From contig CM060062.1 in NCBI GenBank assembly GCA_030533445.1, forward strand, positions 17,626,164 through 17,690,163: 64,000 bases of DNA, read 5' to 3'. Every line of letters starts with the position of its first letter. Positions within the stretch are counted from its first letter, which is position 1. Position numbers and translations under genes: made by a program. The notes below the pieces were generated by a model. That model had not been told where the DNA came from, searched no databases, and saw only the letters and a list, made by a program, of their open reading frames with translations. Shown here piece by piece: positions 24,868-38,340 of the stretch. The DNA comes from Cyprinodon diabolis (Eukaryota; Chordata; Actinopteri; Cyprinodontiformes; Cyprinodontidae).

Positions 24868-27800
24868 GCCAATACGGCCCTGGCAAGTGACGTCGGGGCT
24901 CCCCAGACCAACTGCTTACGCCTTTGAGGGCTGCTGAGGGAAGGAAAGAGGGCAAGTTCATGGGCAAAGAGAGCTGTGTGCCACTTGTGCTGAAATCTGG
25001 GAAATAGACGTGCACAGAGTATGATGCACAAGGGTAATATGGGTTGTCCATATTGAAACACAGTGGGTAAAGCCCAGTTGGCGGGCTTCGCCCGCCTGCT
25101 AGGAGCCATCTCAGTGAAGAAAAAAATCACCAATGGCGGGCTCTGCCCGCCTTCTAAGAGCCATTGCAGTGATGAAATCACCAATGGCGGGCTCCGCCCG
25201 CCTGCTAAGAGCCATTGCAGTGATGTAATCACCTTTGGCGGGCTCCGCCCGCCTGTTACCATTGGCGGGCTCCGCCCGCCTTCTAAGAGCCATTGCAGTG
25301 ATGAAATCACCAATGGCAATGAGCAATATGCCAGAATGTATGAGTGTGTATAAGGAAGAGGCTTTTATTCTGTAGAGTCCTTGTAGTCTTATTTTGAAAG
25401 TCTATCATGAATGTGCATCAAAAGATGGGTCACGCCCAGCAGTGATATAGAATCCATTTCCAAATGTTAAATCACTGGTTTTCCATGTTATTAGGTGAAT
25501 AGTTGCTGTATTACAGAGTAAATGGGAGACTTTTATTGTGAAATTTGCTCTGGGGTGTGTTTTGAAAAGGTCACTAGAGTCTAATAAAAACAACCTGGAA
25601 GAGTTTGGGTCATAATGTTGAGCCATTTGCATCAATTAATGCATTACTATAATCTAGAGGCTTTTATTTTGTAGGGTCCCTGGAGTCTTATTTTGAAAGT
25701 CCAACAGAGTTGTGTTTATAGAAAATGTTCAGACCCGTCAATGATAGTTGATTACTTTCCAATCGTTAAATCACTCTTTTTCCATGTTATTAGGGCAGTA
25801 GATGAAGCGGAAATGGGAGGCTTTTATTTTGAAATTTGCTATAGGGTGTGTTTTAAACAGTCTCCTAGAGTCTATTCTCTAAAACGGGGTTGAGTTTGGG
25901 TCATAATGTTGAGCCATATAGAGCAATAAATATATGTAAAAAATATAGAGGCTTTTATTTTGTAGGGTCCCTGGAGTCTTATTTTGAAAGTCTATCAGTG
26001 ATGAGTGGCAAGGGAAGTGTCATGTACAGCAGTCATATAGTATCCATTTCCCAATGTTAAATCAGTCCTTTCACCCTCCATTAGATTAATATGTGCTGTT
26101 TAAAACAGCAGAGGTAAAATCTGTTTGAAGCTTGGTAACCTTGACAACGCTTAACGAGCCTCTCACTGACACAGACAACAGCTGCACTCACTATTGGTTT
26201 CTTCTTCCCAGGCTTTTTTGTATGGGAAGAACGGCACCGAACAAACGACTACTGATCAAAAACCGTATGAGTTATTCAAAAAACATTTTCACCATGAGCA
26301 TCAGCAATCCTTCGACTCCAACTATACCAACTTTGGTGTATGTGTGTCATTCAGAAAAATATTTATGACGAGTTGAAAACACATAGTCTGATTCGTTTCT
26401 CTCCCATCTTCAGCTCAAAAAGAATAGAGAAAGGCTGAAACTCTCATCGACTTTAGGTTGGTCTGGAGGGTTTTTAAGGAAAAGTATTAATCCTACCGTA
26501 ATTCCGAAGACATTGTGTGAGTCCAGAGGTTTCAGTCTACAAACTGACCAAAAATGGTGACTGTAGCTCCAAATATGTGGCCGTGAGGGCGAGAATAAGA
26601 TGTTTGATCTTAAAAAAATGGCCGCCTCACACTAAGATTTCAGCAGCTGCACTCTAGCAGGCTGCTGCAGAAGCTAACTGTCAGCTAGCTTCCAGGTGCT
26701 TACCCTCCGAACAAACGACTGCTGAGCAAAAACCGTAAAAGATATCTGAAAAATTCTTTCAGTGAAAGCAACATCTATCCTTTGTCTCAGACTGGGGTAA
26801 CCTTCATGTCTGTAGGTCTTTCACAACCCAAAACGAAGCACAAACAAAATGGTTGGCCCACCTGCTCCTCCCTTTGTTTGAACTGCAGGACCTCACTCTC
26901 ACTCACCTTTTAGCTGCTAAAGCACCCCTCCGAACAAACGACTGCTGAGTAAAAACCGTAAAAGGTATCTGAAAAATTCTTTTTATCTAAGCGACAGCTA
27001 TATCTTGTCTTCAATTGGAGTAACTTTCATGGCTGTAGATCATCTACAAACTGAATGGGAAGAGAAAGAAAAAGAAAAAACGTTTCATCACACCTAAGCT
27101 TCTAATTGAGCTAGCTGCAGCAGGTCACTGTCACTCAGCTTTCAGCTGCTTAAAATGTCCTCCGAACAAACGACTGCTGAGCAAAAACCGTATGAGTTAT
27201 TCAAAAAATTTTTTCACCGTGAGCGTCAGTCATCCTTCGACTCCAACTATGCCAACTTTGGTGTATGTGTGTCATTCAGAAAAATATTTATGACGAGTTT
27301 AAAACACATAGTCTGATTCGTTTTTTCTCCCCTCTTCTGCTCCAAAACCAATGAAAAACGGCTCTGATTTTCATCGACTTTAGGTCGGTCTGGAGGGTTT
27401 TTAAGGAAAAGTATTAATCCTACCGTAATTCCGAAGATATTGTGTGGGTCCAGAGATTTCAGTCTACAAACTGACCAAAAATGGTGACTCTAGCTATAAA
27501 TATGTGGCCGTGAGGGCGAGTTTAAAATGTTTTTTTGTGTTTAAAAAACGCCTGCCTCACACTCTAGCTTTTCAGTTGCTCCACTCTAGCAGGCTGGATT
27601 TTGCTAAAACTTTGTGGCGCTTGAGGTCTGATTATACAAAAACCGTAGCAGTTATCAACATACCGTCTTCAGTTTTAAATAGACGAAGGATTTATCTACA
27701 AACTGAGCTTCAAACTGTTTTTCTAGGTGAATGTATGCCGACACAGTGAAGTGCTGTTTTTAATGCTTTTTTTTTCCTCTCCCCATTCATTTCCTATGGG

Positions 27801-28037
27801 ATTTTTTTGCGACGTTTTCGCTAATAATTCGCAAACCTTCGGACTAATGAGAAAGTTTTATACAAGCACACATCACCCCATTGGTCCCAACGCGTGTGCC
27901 AACTTTGGGCCCGATCCGCCAAACCGTGCGGGACTAGTTACGTGCCGAAGTTTTGGGTATACGGGAGAATTATAATAACTAGAAAATTTCTAAAGAAATT
28001 TTGAGGGGGGCCACCTACTGCCCGTCTGGGGAACCGG
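24868..28037 (+). repeat. Macrosatellite unit 9
   Basis: The unit is 3170 bp. Its left half is nearly identical to unit 2 (shared private variants listed there), while its middle carries the ttcgtttctctccc and aagaatagag variants. The junction is (taa)-rich without minisatellite. Confidence 0.92.
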
Positions 28038-31000
28038 GCCAATACGGCCCTGGCAAGTGACGTCGGGGCTCCCCAGACCAACTGCTTACGCCTTTGAGGG
28101 CTGCTGAGGGAAGGAAAGAGGGCAAGTTCATGGGCAAAGAGAGCTGTGTGCCACTTGTGCTGAAATCTGGGAAATAGACGTGCACAGCGTATGATGCACA
28201 AGGGTAATATGGGTTGTCCATATTGAAACACAGTGGGTAAAGCCCAGTTGGCGGGCTTCGCCCGCCTGCTAGGAGCCATCTCAGTGAAGAAAAAAATCAC
28301 CAATGGCGGGCTCTGCCCGCCTTCTAAGAGCCATTGCAGTGATGAAATCACCAATGGCGGGCTCCGCCCGCCTGCTAAGAGCCATTGCAGTGATGTAATC
28401 ACCTTTGGCGGGCTCCGCCCGCCTGTTACCATTGGCGGGCTCCGCCCGCCTTCTAAGAGCCATTGCAGTGATGAAATCACCAATGGCAATGAGCAATATG
28501 CCAGAATGTATGAGTGTGTATAAGGAAGAGGCTTTTATTCTGTAGAGTCCTTGTAGTCTTATTTTGAAAGTCTATCATGAATGTGCATCAAAAGATGGGT
28601 CACGCCCAGCAGTGATATAGAATCCATTTCCAAATGTTAAATCACTGGTTTTCCATGTTATTAGGTGAATAGTTGCTGTATTACAGAGTAAATGGGAGAC
28701 TTTTATTGTGAAATTTGCTCTGGGTGTGTTTTGAAAAGGTCACTAGAGTCTAATAAAAACAACCTGGAAGAGTTTGGGTCATAATGTTGAGCCATTTGCA
28801 TCAATTAATGCATTAGTATAATCTAGAGGCTTTTATTTTGTAGGGTCCCTGGAGTCTTATTTTGAAAGTCCAACAGAGTTGTGTTTATAGAAAATGTTCA
28901 GACCCGTCAATGATAGTTGATTACTTTCCAATCGTTAAATCACTCTTTTTCCATGTTATTAGGGCAGTAGATGAAGCGGAAATGGGAGGCTTTTATTTTG
29001 AAATTTGCTACAGGGTGTGTTTTAAACAGTCTCCTAGAGTCTATTCTCTAAAACGGGGTTGAGTTTGGGTCATAATGTTGAGCCATATAGGGCAATAAAT
29101 ATATGTAAAAAATATAGAGGCTTTTATTTTGTAGGGTCCCTGGAGTCTTATTTTGAAAGTCTATCAGTGCTGAGTGGCAAGGGAAGTGTCATGGACAGCA
29201 GTCATATAGTATCCATTTCCCAATGTTAAATCAGTCCTTTCACCCTCCATTAGATTAATATGTGCTGTTTAAAACAGCAGAGGTAAAATCTGTTTGAAGC
29301 TTGGTAACCTTGACAACGCTTAACGAGCCTCTCACTGACACAGACAACAGCTGCACTCACTATTGGTTTCTTCTTCCCAGGCTTTTTTGTATGGGAAGAA
29401 CGGCACCGAACAAACGACTACTGATCAAAAACCGTATGAGTTATTCAAAAAACATTTTCACCATGAGCATCAGCAATCCTTCAACTCCAACTATACCAAC
29501 TTTGGTGTATGTGTGTCATTCAGAAAAATATTTATGACGAGTTGAAAACACATAGTCTGATTCGTTTCTCTCCCATCTTCAGCTCAAAAAGAATAGAGAA
29601 AGGCTGAAACTCTCATCGACTTTAGGTTGGTCTGGACGGTTTTTAAGGAAAAGTATTAATCCTACCGTAATTCCGAAGACATTGTGTGAGTCCAGAGGTT
29701 TCAGTCTACAAACTGACCAAAAATGGTGACTGTAGCTCCAAATATGTGGCCGTGAGGGCGAGAATAAGATGTTTGATCTTAAAAGAATGGCCGCCTCACA
29801 CTAAGATTTCAGCAGCTGCACTCTAGCAGGCTGCTGCAGAAGCTAACTGTCAGCTAGCTTCCAGGTGCTTACCCTCCGAACAAACGACTGCTGAGCAAAA
29901 ACCGTAAAAGATATCTGAAAAATTCTTTCAGTGAAAGCAACATCTATCCTTTGTCTCAGACTGGGGTAACCTTCATGTCTGTAGGTCTTTCACAACCCAA
30001 AACGAAGCACAAACAAAATGGTTGGCCCACCTGCTCCTCCCTTTGTTTGAACTGCAGGACCTCACTCTCACTCACCTTTTAGCTGCTAAAGCACCCCTCC
30101 GAACAAACGACTGCTGAGTAAAAACCGTAAAAGGTATCTGAAAAATTATTTTTATCTAAGCGACAGCTATATCTTGTCTTCAATTGGAGTAACTTTCATG
30201 GCTGTAGGTCATCTACAACCTGAATGGGAAGAGAAAGAAAAAGAAAAAACGTTTTGTCACACCTGATCTTCTAATTGAGCTAGCTGCAGCAGGACACTCT
30301 CCCCCAGCTTTCAGCTGCTTAAAATGTCCTCCGAACAAACGACTGCTGAGCAAAAACCGTATGAGTTATTCAAAATATTTTTTCACCGTGAGCGTCAGCC
30401 ATCCTTCGACTCCAACTATGCCAACTTTGGTGTATGTGTGTCATTCAGAAAAATATTTATGACGAGTTTAAAACACATAGTCTGATTCGTTTTTCTCCCC
30501 TCTTCTGCTCCAAAACCAATGAAAAACGGCTCTGATTTTCATCGACTTTAGGTCAGTCTGGAGGGTTTTTAAGGAAAAGTATTAATCCTACCGTAATTCC
30601 GAAGATATTGTGTGGGTCCAGAGATTTCAGTCTACAAACTGACCAAAAATGGTGACTCTAGCTATAAATATGTGGCCGTGAGGGCGAGTTTAAAATGTTT
30701 TTTTGTGTTTAAAAAACGCCTGCCTCACACTCTAGCTTTTCAGTTGCTCCACTCTAGCAGGCTGGATTTTGCTAAAACTTTGTGGCGCTTGAGGTCTGAT
30801 TATACAAAAACCGTAGCAGTTATCAACATACCGTCTTCAGTTTTAAATAGACGAAGGATTTATCTACAAACTGAGCTTCAAACTGTTTTTCTAGGTGAAT
30901 GTATGCCGACACAGTGAAGTGCTGTTTTTTATGCTTTTTTTTTCCTCTCCCCATTCATTTCCTATGGGATTTTTTTGCGACGTTTTCGCTAATAATTCGC

Positions 31001-31208
31001 AAACCTTCGGACTAATGAGAAAGTTTTATACAAGCACACATCACCCCATTGGTCCCGACGCGTGTGCCAACTTTGGGCCCGATCCGCCAAACCGTGCGGG
31101 ACTAGTTACGTGCCGAAGTTTTGGGTATACGGGAGAATTATAATAATAACTAGAAAATTTCTAAAGAAATTTTGAGGGGGGCCACCTACTGCCCGTCTGG
31201 GGAACCGG
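28038..31208 (+). repeat. Macrosatellite unit 10
   Basis: The unit is 3171 bp and nearly identical to unit 7, including the private variants ggtctggacgg and ttcaaaatattttttc. It differs by ggtcagtctgg at 30552 and by lacking minisatellite copies. Confidence 0.93.
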
Positions 31209-34200
31209 GCCAATACGGCCCTGGCAAGTGATGTCGGGGCTCCCCAGACCAACTGCTTATGCCTTTGAGGGCTGCTGAGGGAAGGAAAGAGGGCTAGGTC
31301 ATGGGCAAAGAGAGCTGTGTGCCACCTGTGCTGAAATCTGGGTAATAGACGTGCACAGCGTATGATGCACAAGGGTAATATGGGTTGTCCATATTGAACC
31401 GCAGTGGGTAAAGCTCAGTTGGTGGGCTCCGCCCGCCTGCTAGGAGCCCTTGCAGCGATGAAAAAAATCCCCAATGGCGGGCATTGCCCGCCTGCTAAGA
31501 GCCATTGCAGTGATGAAATCACCAATGGCGGGCTCCGCCCGCCTGCTAGGAGCCATTGCAGTGATGAAAAAAATCACCATTGGCGGGCTCCGCCCGCCTC
31601 CTAACAGCCATTGCAGTGATGAAATCACCAATGGCGGGCTCCGCCCGCCTTCTAAGAGCCATTGCAGTGATGAAATTACAAATGGCTATAAGCAATATGC
31701 CAGAATGTATGAGTGTGTATAAGGAAGAGGCTTTTATTTTGTAGAGTCCCTGTAGTCTTATTTTGAAAGTCTATCATGGAAGTGCATCTATAGATGGGTC
31801 ATGCCCAGCAGTGATATAGAATCCATTTCCAAATGTTAAATCACTGGTTTTCCATGTTATTAGGTGAATAGTTCCTGTATTACAGAGTAAATGGGGGACT
31901 TTTATTGTGAAATTTGCTCTGGGGTGTGTTTTGAAAAGGTCACTAGAGTCTAATAAAAACAACCTGGAAGAGTTTGGGTCATAATGTTGAGCCATTTGCA
32001 TCAATTAATGCATTAGTATAATCTAGAGGCTTTTATTTTGTAGGGTCCCTGGAGTCTTATTTTGAAAGTCCAACAGAGTTGTGTTTAGAGAAAATGTTCA
32101 GACCCATCAATGATAGTTGATGACTTTCCAATCGTTAAATCACTCTTTTTCCATTTTATTAGGGCAGTAGATGAAGCGGAAATGGGAGGCTTTTATTTTG
32201 AAATTTGCCATAGGGTGTGTTTTAAACAGTCTCCTAGAGTCTATTCTCTAAAATGGGGTTGAGTTTGGGTCATAATGTTGAGCCATATAGGGCAATAAAT
32301 ATATGTAAAAAATATAGAGGCTTTTATTTTGAAGGGTCCCTGGAGTCTTATTTTGAAAGTCTATCAGTGCTGAGTGGCAAGGGAAGTGTCATGGACGGCA
32401 GTCATATAGTATCCATTTCCCAATGTTAAATCAGTGCTTTCACCCTCCATTAGATTAATATGTGCTGTTTAAAACAGCAGAGGTAAAATCTGTTTGAAGC
32501 TTGGTAACCTTGACAACGCTTAACGAGCCTCTCACTGACACAGACAACAGCTGCACTCACTATTGGTTTCTTCTTCCCAGGCTTTTTTGTATGGGAAGAA
32601 CGGCACCGAACAAACGACTACTGATCAAAAACCGTATGAGTTATTCAAAAAACATTTTCACCATGAGCATCAGCAATCCTTCGACTCCAACTATACCAAC
32701 TTTGGTGTATGTGTGTCATTCAGAAAAATATTTATGACGAGTTGAAAACACATAGTCTGATTCGTTTTTCTCCCATCTTCAGCTCAAAAAGAATGGAGAA
32801 AGGCTGAAACTCTCATCCACTTTAGGTTGGTCTGGAGGGTTTTTAAGGCAAAGTATTAATCCTACCGTAATTCCGAAGACATTGTGTGAGTCCAGAGGTT
32901 TCAGTCTACAAACTGACCAAAAATGGTGACTGTAGCTCCAAATATGTGGCCGTGAGGGCGAGAATAAGATGTTTGATCTTAAAAAATGGCCGCCTCACAC
33001 TAAGATTTCAGCAGCTGCACTCTAGCAGGCTGCTGCAGAAGCTAACTGTCAGCTAGCTTCCAGGTGCTTACCCTCCGAACAAACGACTGCTGAGCAAAAA
33101 CCGTAAAAGATATCTGAAAAATTCTTTCAGTGAAAGCAACATCTATCCTTTGTCTCAGACTGGGGTAACCTTCATGTCTGTAGGTCTTTCACAACCCAAA
33201 ACGAAGCACAAACAAAATGGTTGGCCCACCTGCTCCTCCCTTTGTTTGAACTGCAGGACCTCACTCTCACTCACCTTTTAGCTGCTAAAGCACCCCTCCG
33301 AACAAACGACTGCTGAGTAAAAACCGTAAAAGGTATCTGAAAAATTCTTTTTATCTAAGCGACAGCTATATCTTGTCTTCAATTGGAGTAACTTTCATGG
33401 CTGTAGGTCATCTACAAACTGAATGGGAAGAGAAAGAAAAAGAAAAAACGTTTCATCACACCTAAGCTTCTAATTGAGCTAGCTGCAGCAGGTCACTGTC
33501 ACTCAGCTTTCAGGTGCTTAAAATGTCCTCCGAACAAACGACTGCTGAGCAAAAACCGTATGAGTTATTCAAAAAATTTTTTCACCGTGAGCGTCAGTCA
33601 TCCTTCGACTCCAACTATGCCAACTTTGGTGTATGTGTGTCATTCAGAAAAATATTTATGACGAGTTTAAAACACATAGTCGGATTCGTTTTTCTCCCCT
33701 CTTCTGCTCCAAAACCAATGAAAAACGGCTCTGATTTTCATCGACTTTAGGTCGGTCTGGAGGGTTTTTAAGGAAAAGTATTAATCCTACCGTAATTCCG
33801 AAGATATTGTGTGGGTCCAGAGATTTCAGTCTACAAACTGACCAAAAATGGTGACTCTAGCTATAAATATGTGGCCGTGAGGGCGAGTTTAAAATGTTTT
33901 TTTGTGTTTAAAAAACGCCTGCCTCACACTCTAGCTTTTCAGTTGCTCCACTCTAGCAGGCTGGATTTTGCTAAAACTTTGTGGCGCTTGAGGTCTGATT
34001 ATACAAAAACCGTAGCAGTTATCAACATACCGTCTTCAGTTTTAAATAGACGAAGGATTTATCTACAAACTGAGCTTCAAACTGTTTTTCTAGGTGAATG
34101 TATGCCGACACAGTGAAGTGCTGTTTTTTATGCTTTTTTTTTCCTCTCCCCATTCATTTCCTATGGGATTTTTTTGCGACGTTTTCGCTAATAATTCGCA

Positions 34201-34820
34201 AACCTTCGGACTAATGAGAAAGTTTTATACAAGCACACATCACCCCATTGGTCCCGACGCGTGTGCCAACTTTGGGCCCGATCCGCCAAACCGTGCGGGA
34301 CTAGTTACGCGCCGAAGTTTTGGGTATACGGGAGAATTATAATAATAATAATACGCGGAATAAATATGTGCAATAGTAGTAGGTGGGCCATGCCTTCGGC
34401 ATGTGGCCCCCCAATAATAATAATACGCGGAATAAATATGTGCAATAGTAGTAGGTGGGCCATGCCTTCGGCATGTGGCCCCCCAATAATACGCGGAATA
34501 AATATGTGCAATAGTAGTAGGTGGGCCATGCCTTCGGCATGTGGCCCCCCAATAATAATACGCGGAATAAATATGTGCAATAGTAGTAGGTGGGCCATGC
34601 CTTCGGCATGTGGCCCCCCAATAATAATACGCGGAATAAATATGTGCAATAGTAGTAGGTGGGCCATGCCTTCGGCATGTGGCCCCCCAATAATACGCGG
34701 AATAAATATGTGCAATAGTAGTAGGTGGGCCATGCCTTCGGCATGTGGCCCCCCAATAATACGCGGAATAAATATGTGCAATAGTAGTAGGTGGGCCATG
34801 CCTTCGGCATGTGGCCCCCC
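31209..34820 (+). repeat. Macrosatellite unit 11 (terminal unit)
   Basis: The body repeats unit 8. It ends in seven copies of the hairpin minisatellite, and immediately after the last cccccc (34820) unrelated AT-rich sequence begins (aattatgtctc). The array therefore ends inside the minisatellite, with no return of the junction palindrome or anchor. Confidence 0.93.
34338..34820. repeat. Hairpin minisatellite, 7 copies, at the array edge
   Basis: Seven copies of the same repeat (cgcgg at about 34354, 34427, 34493, 34560, 34630, 34697 and 34763) close the array. Non-array sequence follows directly after the last copy. Confidence 0.93.
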
Positions 34821-37800
34821 AATTATGTCTCTTTTAACCCACCATACTTGGTGCATGGCTTTCTAGCAAATGCTACAAAACCTTTTTCTACGTCTCCAAC
34901 AGTTTGTATTTTAACTTCTTGGATATTGTCAGATTTGTTTAACTTTTATTGGTGAATGTGCAAGTATTGGCAGGACAGTCAAAAACCATGTTAAAGCATG
35001 CATACAAGCATCTTTCAGGTTGATTAAATCCATACTACAAATGACTTCACAACTGTGATTTCTGTTAAAACTATTTGATAAGACTCTTTTACATTAATCA
35101 TATTTTCTAAGTTCCAAATATAGCTTTTTTAAACACCACTCAATGTCTTCTGAACTTGTAAAGCTACAATTGTTTTAAGTATTGATAGAACTTATAGACT
35201 TGTTCTACAATTTTCAATGAGTCTTTAATTTGTTAAAATACTGAAATCCAGTTGTAAAAAATGTCTAACTGCTAATCATCACACTTAAAAATGCCCAAAA
35301 GGAATGCTTGTTGCAACATGACTTATCGATTGCAGACAGGAACTAGTTGCTTAAGTAAGTTTTACTACAAAATACAGGAGTTGTTAAATCCTTGGAAATA
35401 TTTACAAAGGTGAATGTGTCACATTCTGCAGACATCCCTAGAATTACCTTCATTGTTTAACACCTTAGCGACTAATTAAAAAACACCCTAACAAAAAAAC
35501 AAAATATCAAGTCCAAAAAAAAAACATCTACAGTCAAAATGTATCCCAATCTAGATGCATGATCTTGGTGTTAATGCTTTCAAAAGCAAATTTTATTGAA
35601 AAATAAGGGTTCATTATTCAGGCAAAATTTCAAAGTTCTAACTGTTATAAAATACAGTAGATGTTGTTGAGAGCCTAAGGATTAGTATTGGAAATTATTA
35701 ATAGTAACACTATCTATCATTAAGAAATAATGTTCATTCACATTAAAGTTTTGAGAAAAAAAAAATATAAGATTCATTCACTTTTTTTTTACTATAACCC
35801 ATGTCATAATACTGCAATATGTTCTTTAATGAATAAGGTTAATCAATAAACAAAAATTGTCAAAATGTTTGCACTGCAACATCTCTGAAAGCAGGGAATT
35901 ACAAGAGTTGGAAAGTACATGTTTTATTTCCAAGCATCATCCTGTAAGATCTTTTGTCAAACAGTAATAAACATTTAGAGATTAGTTATCTTGGTCTGTG
36001 AAGGGAAAAAAATTATCTGAATAAAAAATGATTCAAAGAAAAGTTAGGGCTGATGAAAAATGATCCCATAATACTCTGGTTGTTTTCTCATCAAGCAAAG
36101 TTCCACACAAAAGGAAGCAAATTATATCAGCTCAAAGTTTTTGCTTGGGAAAAAAAATTGCAAATTTCTGTGTTTATTAAGAATATAAAGTTCCTTCAGA
36201 AGTGTTGGTCGACAAAACAGACAGTTTTATGCAACACACTTTTCAGCTTAAAATTTTTTAAAGTGAATGTCATTCTTATAGCAGGCTAAAGCATTAGGAG
36301 TTAGACATTTGGGAACTAAAAGGTCACAAGTATCAAGTCAGTCAATACACTTCTCATGTACTACCTAGAGAAAATTGCATCGTCTCTTTAGACGATAAAA
36401 TAATTGGTCATATTTTGTTTGTAATTTGGTGCAAATAAATGCCAGGATGAAAAAATAATAATTTATAAAATCTTAACAAAAACTTTTGTAACTGCATCTC
36501 TCTTACAAACGGGAGATATGTCTTCATTTTAGTTGTGGAAATTAATAAAACTATCGTTGCCAGTTACACAGTAAACATTGAAGGGTTAAAGTAACATTTT
36601 AAGAGTGCTCAGAATTAGTGTTAATTTAGAACTCTACGTAGTGTATATTTTACTCCAGTTGTTGTTGTGATAACTCTGTACTCAATGTACTTTGACACTG
36701 CATATTTAACACTGTGGAATTTACTGTGTACAAGCCTGAGTACAGGTGAGTAGGCCTACAGTTGAGTCAGATTTGTGTTATTGTACCTATAAGAGCTCTG
36801 TTAGACATCAACTAAGTCAAAGTTTACCACTATGAGCAAACTTACACATTGGCAACACTGTCTCTGCTGTATCATCAGGAAACATAAAGTGATGAAGTTG
36901 TATGATGTATGCCACTTTCTGTTTTGTTCTACCAGTTCCTGAAAGATCTCAGAAAAATTACAAAACAGTGGACTTGGTGATCTAAGAAAAAATATTTTGG
37001 ACCTGAACTAAAGATAACATTTTTAAAGCTTTCTGTATATTGACAGGAAAATATACAAGTGACTAATTCTCTGTGCAAGAAAGACATAATGCACACACAA
37101 ACTAAAATTATAACTAATGAAAATCTTACAATTAACACAACAATCTAATAGTTTTTTGCATACCTAAAATGAGAATGCCCACTGGAAACATAAAAGCCCT
37201 TATTCAGCCAAAATAAATGAAACAAATATTTTTAAAAAGAGGAGGTTCTTATATAAATATTTTATTCTAAATGTGCTGTCAAAAGTATTTCTAGGTGAAA
37301 AGGCTCTTTTTTTCATAATTTACCGACCTCAAATGATCTCTACACAAAATGATCAATTAGGCTGCTAACGTATTTAAAGTAGATAAAAGTAATTATTGTT
37401 AATTTCTTATTGAGCAAAAGCACTAAGCCTGGGCACATTATTTAGCAGTAATGAAGGGAATATTGATCCCTTTTCTACATTCCATCTTTAATTGGGTTTT
37501 TAATGAGGATGAGAAACCACCTCCTGGAAAAAGCATTTTAAAAACTGTTACATCATACTAATTAATTTAAAATCTTGACTAATACATTAAATAATACTTA
37601 ATCTATATTGTTCATTTTTATTGCTTTTGATAAAAGTAAGGTGGTTTCTGACGACATTATTGTTAAATCAGTTAGTTTGATTTAGATGCTGACTCATATT
37701 CTATATGCATTGTTAGTCAGGCGTTTGCCTCACTGCCATATATGTAACATGAATTTAAGAATTTTTAATAAATAACTTGAACCTGTGCTTTTTAGCATGA

Positions 37801-38260
37801 GAGGATGGCTACAGTAGGAAAACTACTTCAATGATTTATAAAAACCTATGTTGGGTGAACAAGTTTATATTATTTACTGTGGATTTTTTTTTTTTATCCA
37901 AAAGAAAAAAATTTAGAATCAGACATAGAGAATCAAAGAGATTAGGGAGCTTAAAATTTAAAGTAATGCTTGTAATTTTTTCAACGTGTTTCTTTTACAC
38001 TGAAGCAATGATTACTTTTTTGACGGGGTAATGGAATAGTAGGCCTTTCAAAAGGGGAGTGTTAGAATGATTCTAAGGACCTTTCACTGAGGGGGGCCAA
38101 AAGAAGAAGAAAACATTTGTTCCACAAATATAAAAAGAAAATCCAGCAGTCAAATAATCTTCATGTTCTCCCTCATTTTTCAGCAGTAAACAGTGAAACA
38201 ATGCATGAAAGTATTGACACCCCCTCTGCAGAAAAATTGCAATAAATTGTTTGGTTCTAA
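34821..38260. other. AT-rich unique stretch, no gene seen
   Basis: This stretch is strongly AT-rich. Open frames are short (up to about 78 codons) and have low-complexity composition. I find no splice-flanked coding run, RNA gene or recognisable transposon end. It is the right flank of the macrosatellite. Confidence 0.7.
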
Positions 38261-38340
38261 GGAAGGAAGGAAGTAAGGAAGGAAGGAAGGAAACGAACGA
38301 ACAAACAAACGAATGAACGAACAAGCTAACAAATGAACAA
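38261..38340. repeat. (GGAA)n / (AACG, AACA)n microsatellite
   Basis: Imperfect ggaa tetranucleotides grade into aacg, aaca and aatg tetranucleotides over about 80 bp. Confidence 0.9.

Larger units (their letters stand above)
1..34820. repeat. 3.17-kb macrosatellite tandem array, 11 units, right edge included
   Basis: The motif gccaatacggccctggcaag recurs at 1, 3169, 6337, 9506, 13102, 16144, 18360, 21669, 24868, 28038 and 31209, giving direct head-to-tail units of 3168, 3168, 3169, 3596, 3042, 2216, 3309, 3199, 3170 and 3171 bp plus a last unit ending at 34820. Units are near-identical at most positions; length differences come from hairpin modules, a minisatellite and one internal deletion. 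The left end lies outside the window. The short open frames inside (60-208 codons) recur only because the DNA recurs, and they overlap on both strands, so I do not call genes here. Homogenised long tandem units of this kind are typical of nuclear satellite or macrosatellite DNA. Confidence 0.97.

Noticed and set aside
1..34820. That the array is contamination or an organelle sequence because of its GC-cluster hairpins.
   Set aside because: It joins AT-rich fish-like DNA at 34820 without a gap and carries no organelle genes. Spanning reads would settle it.
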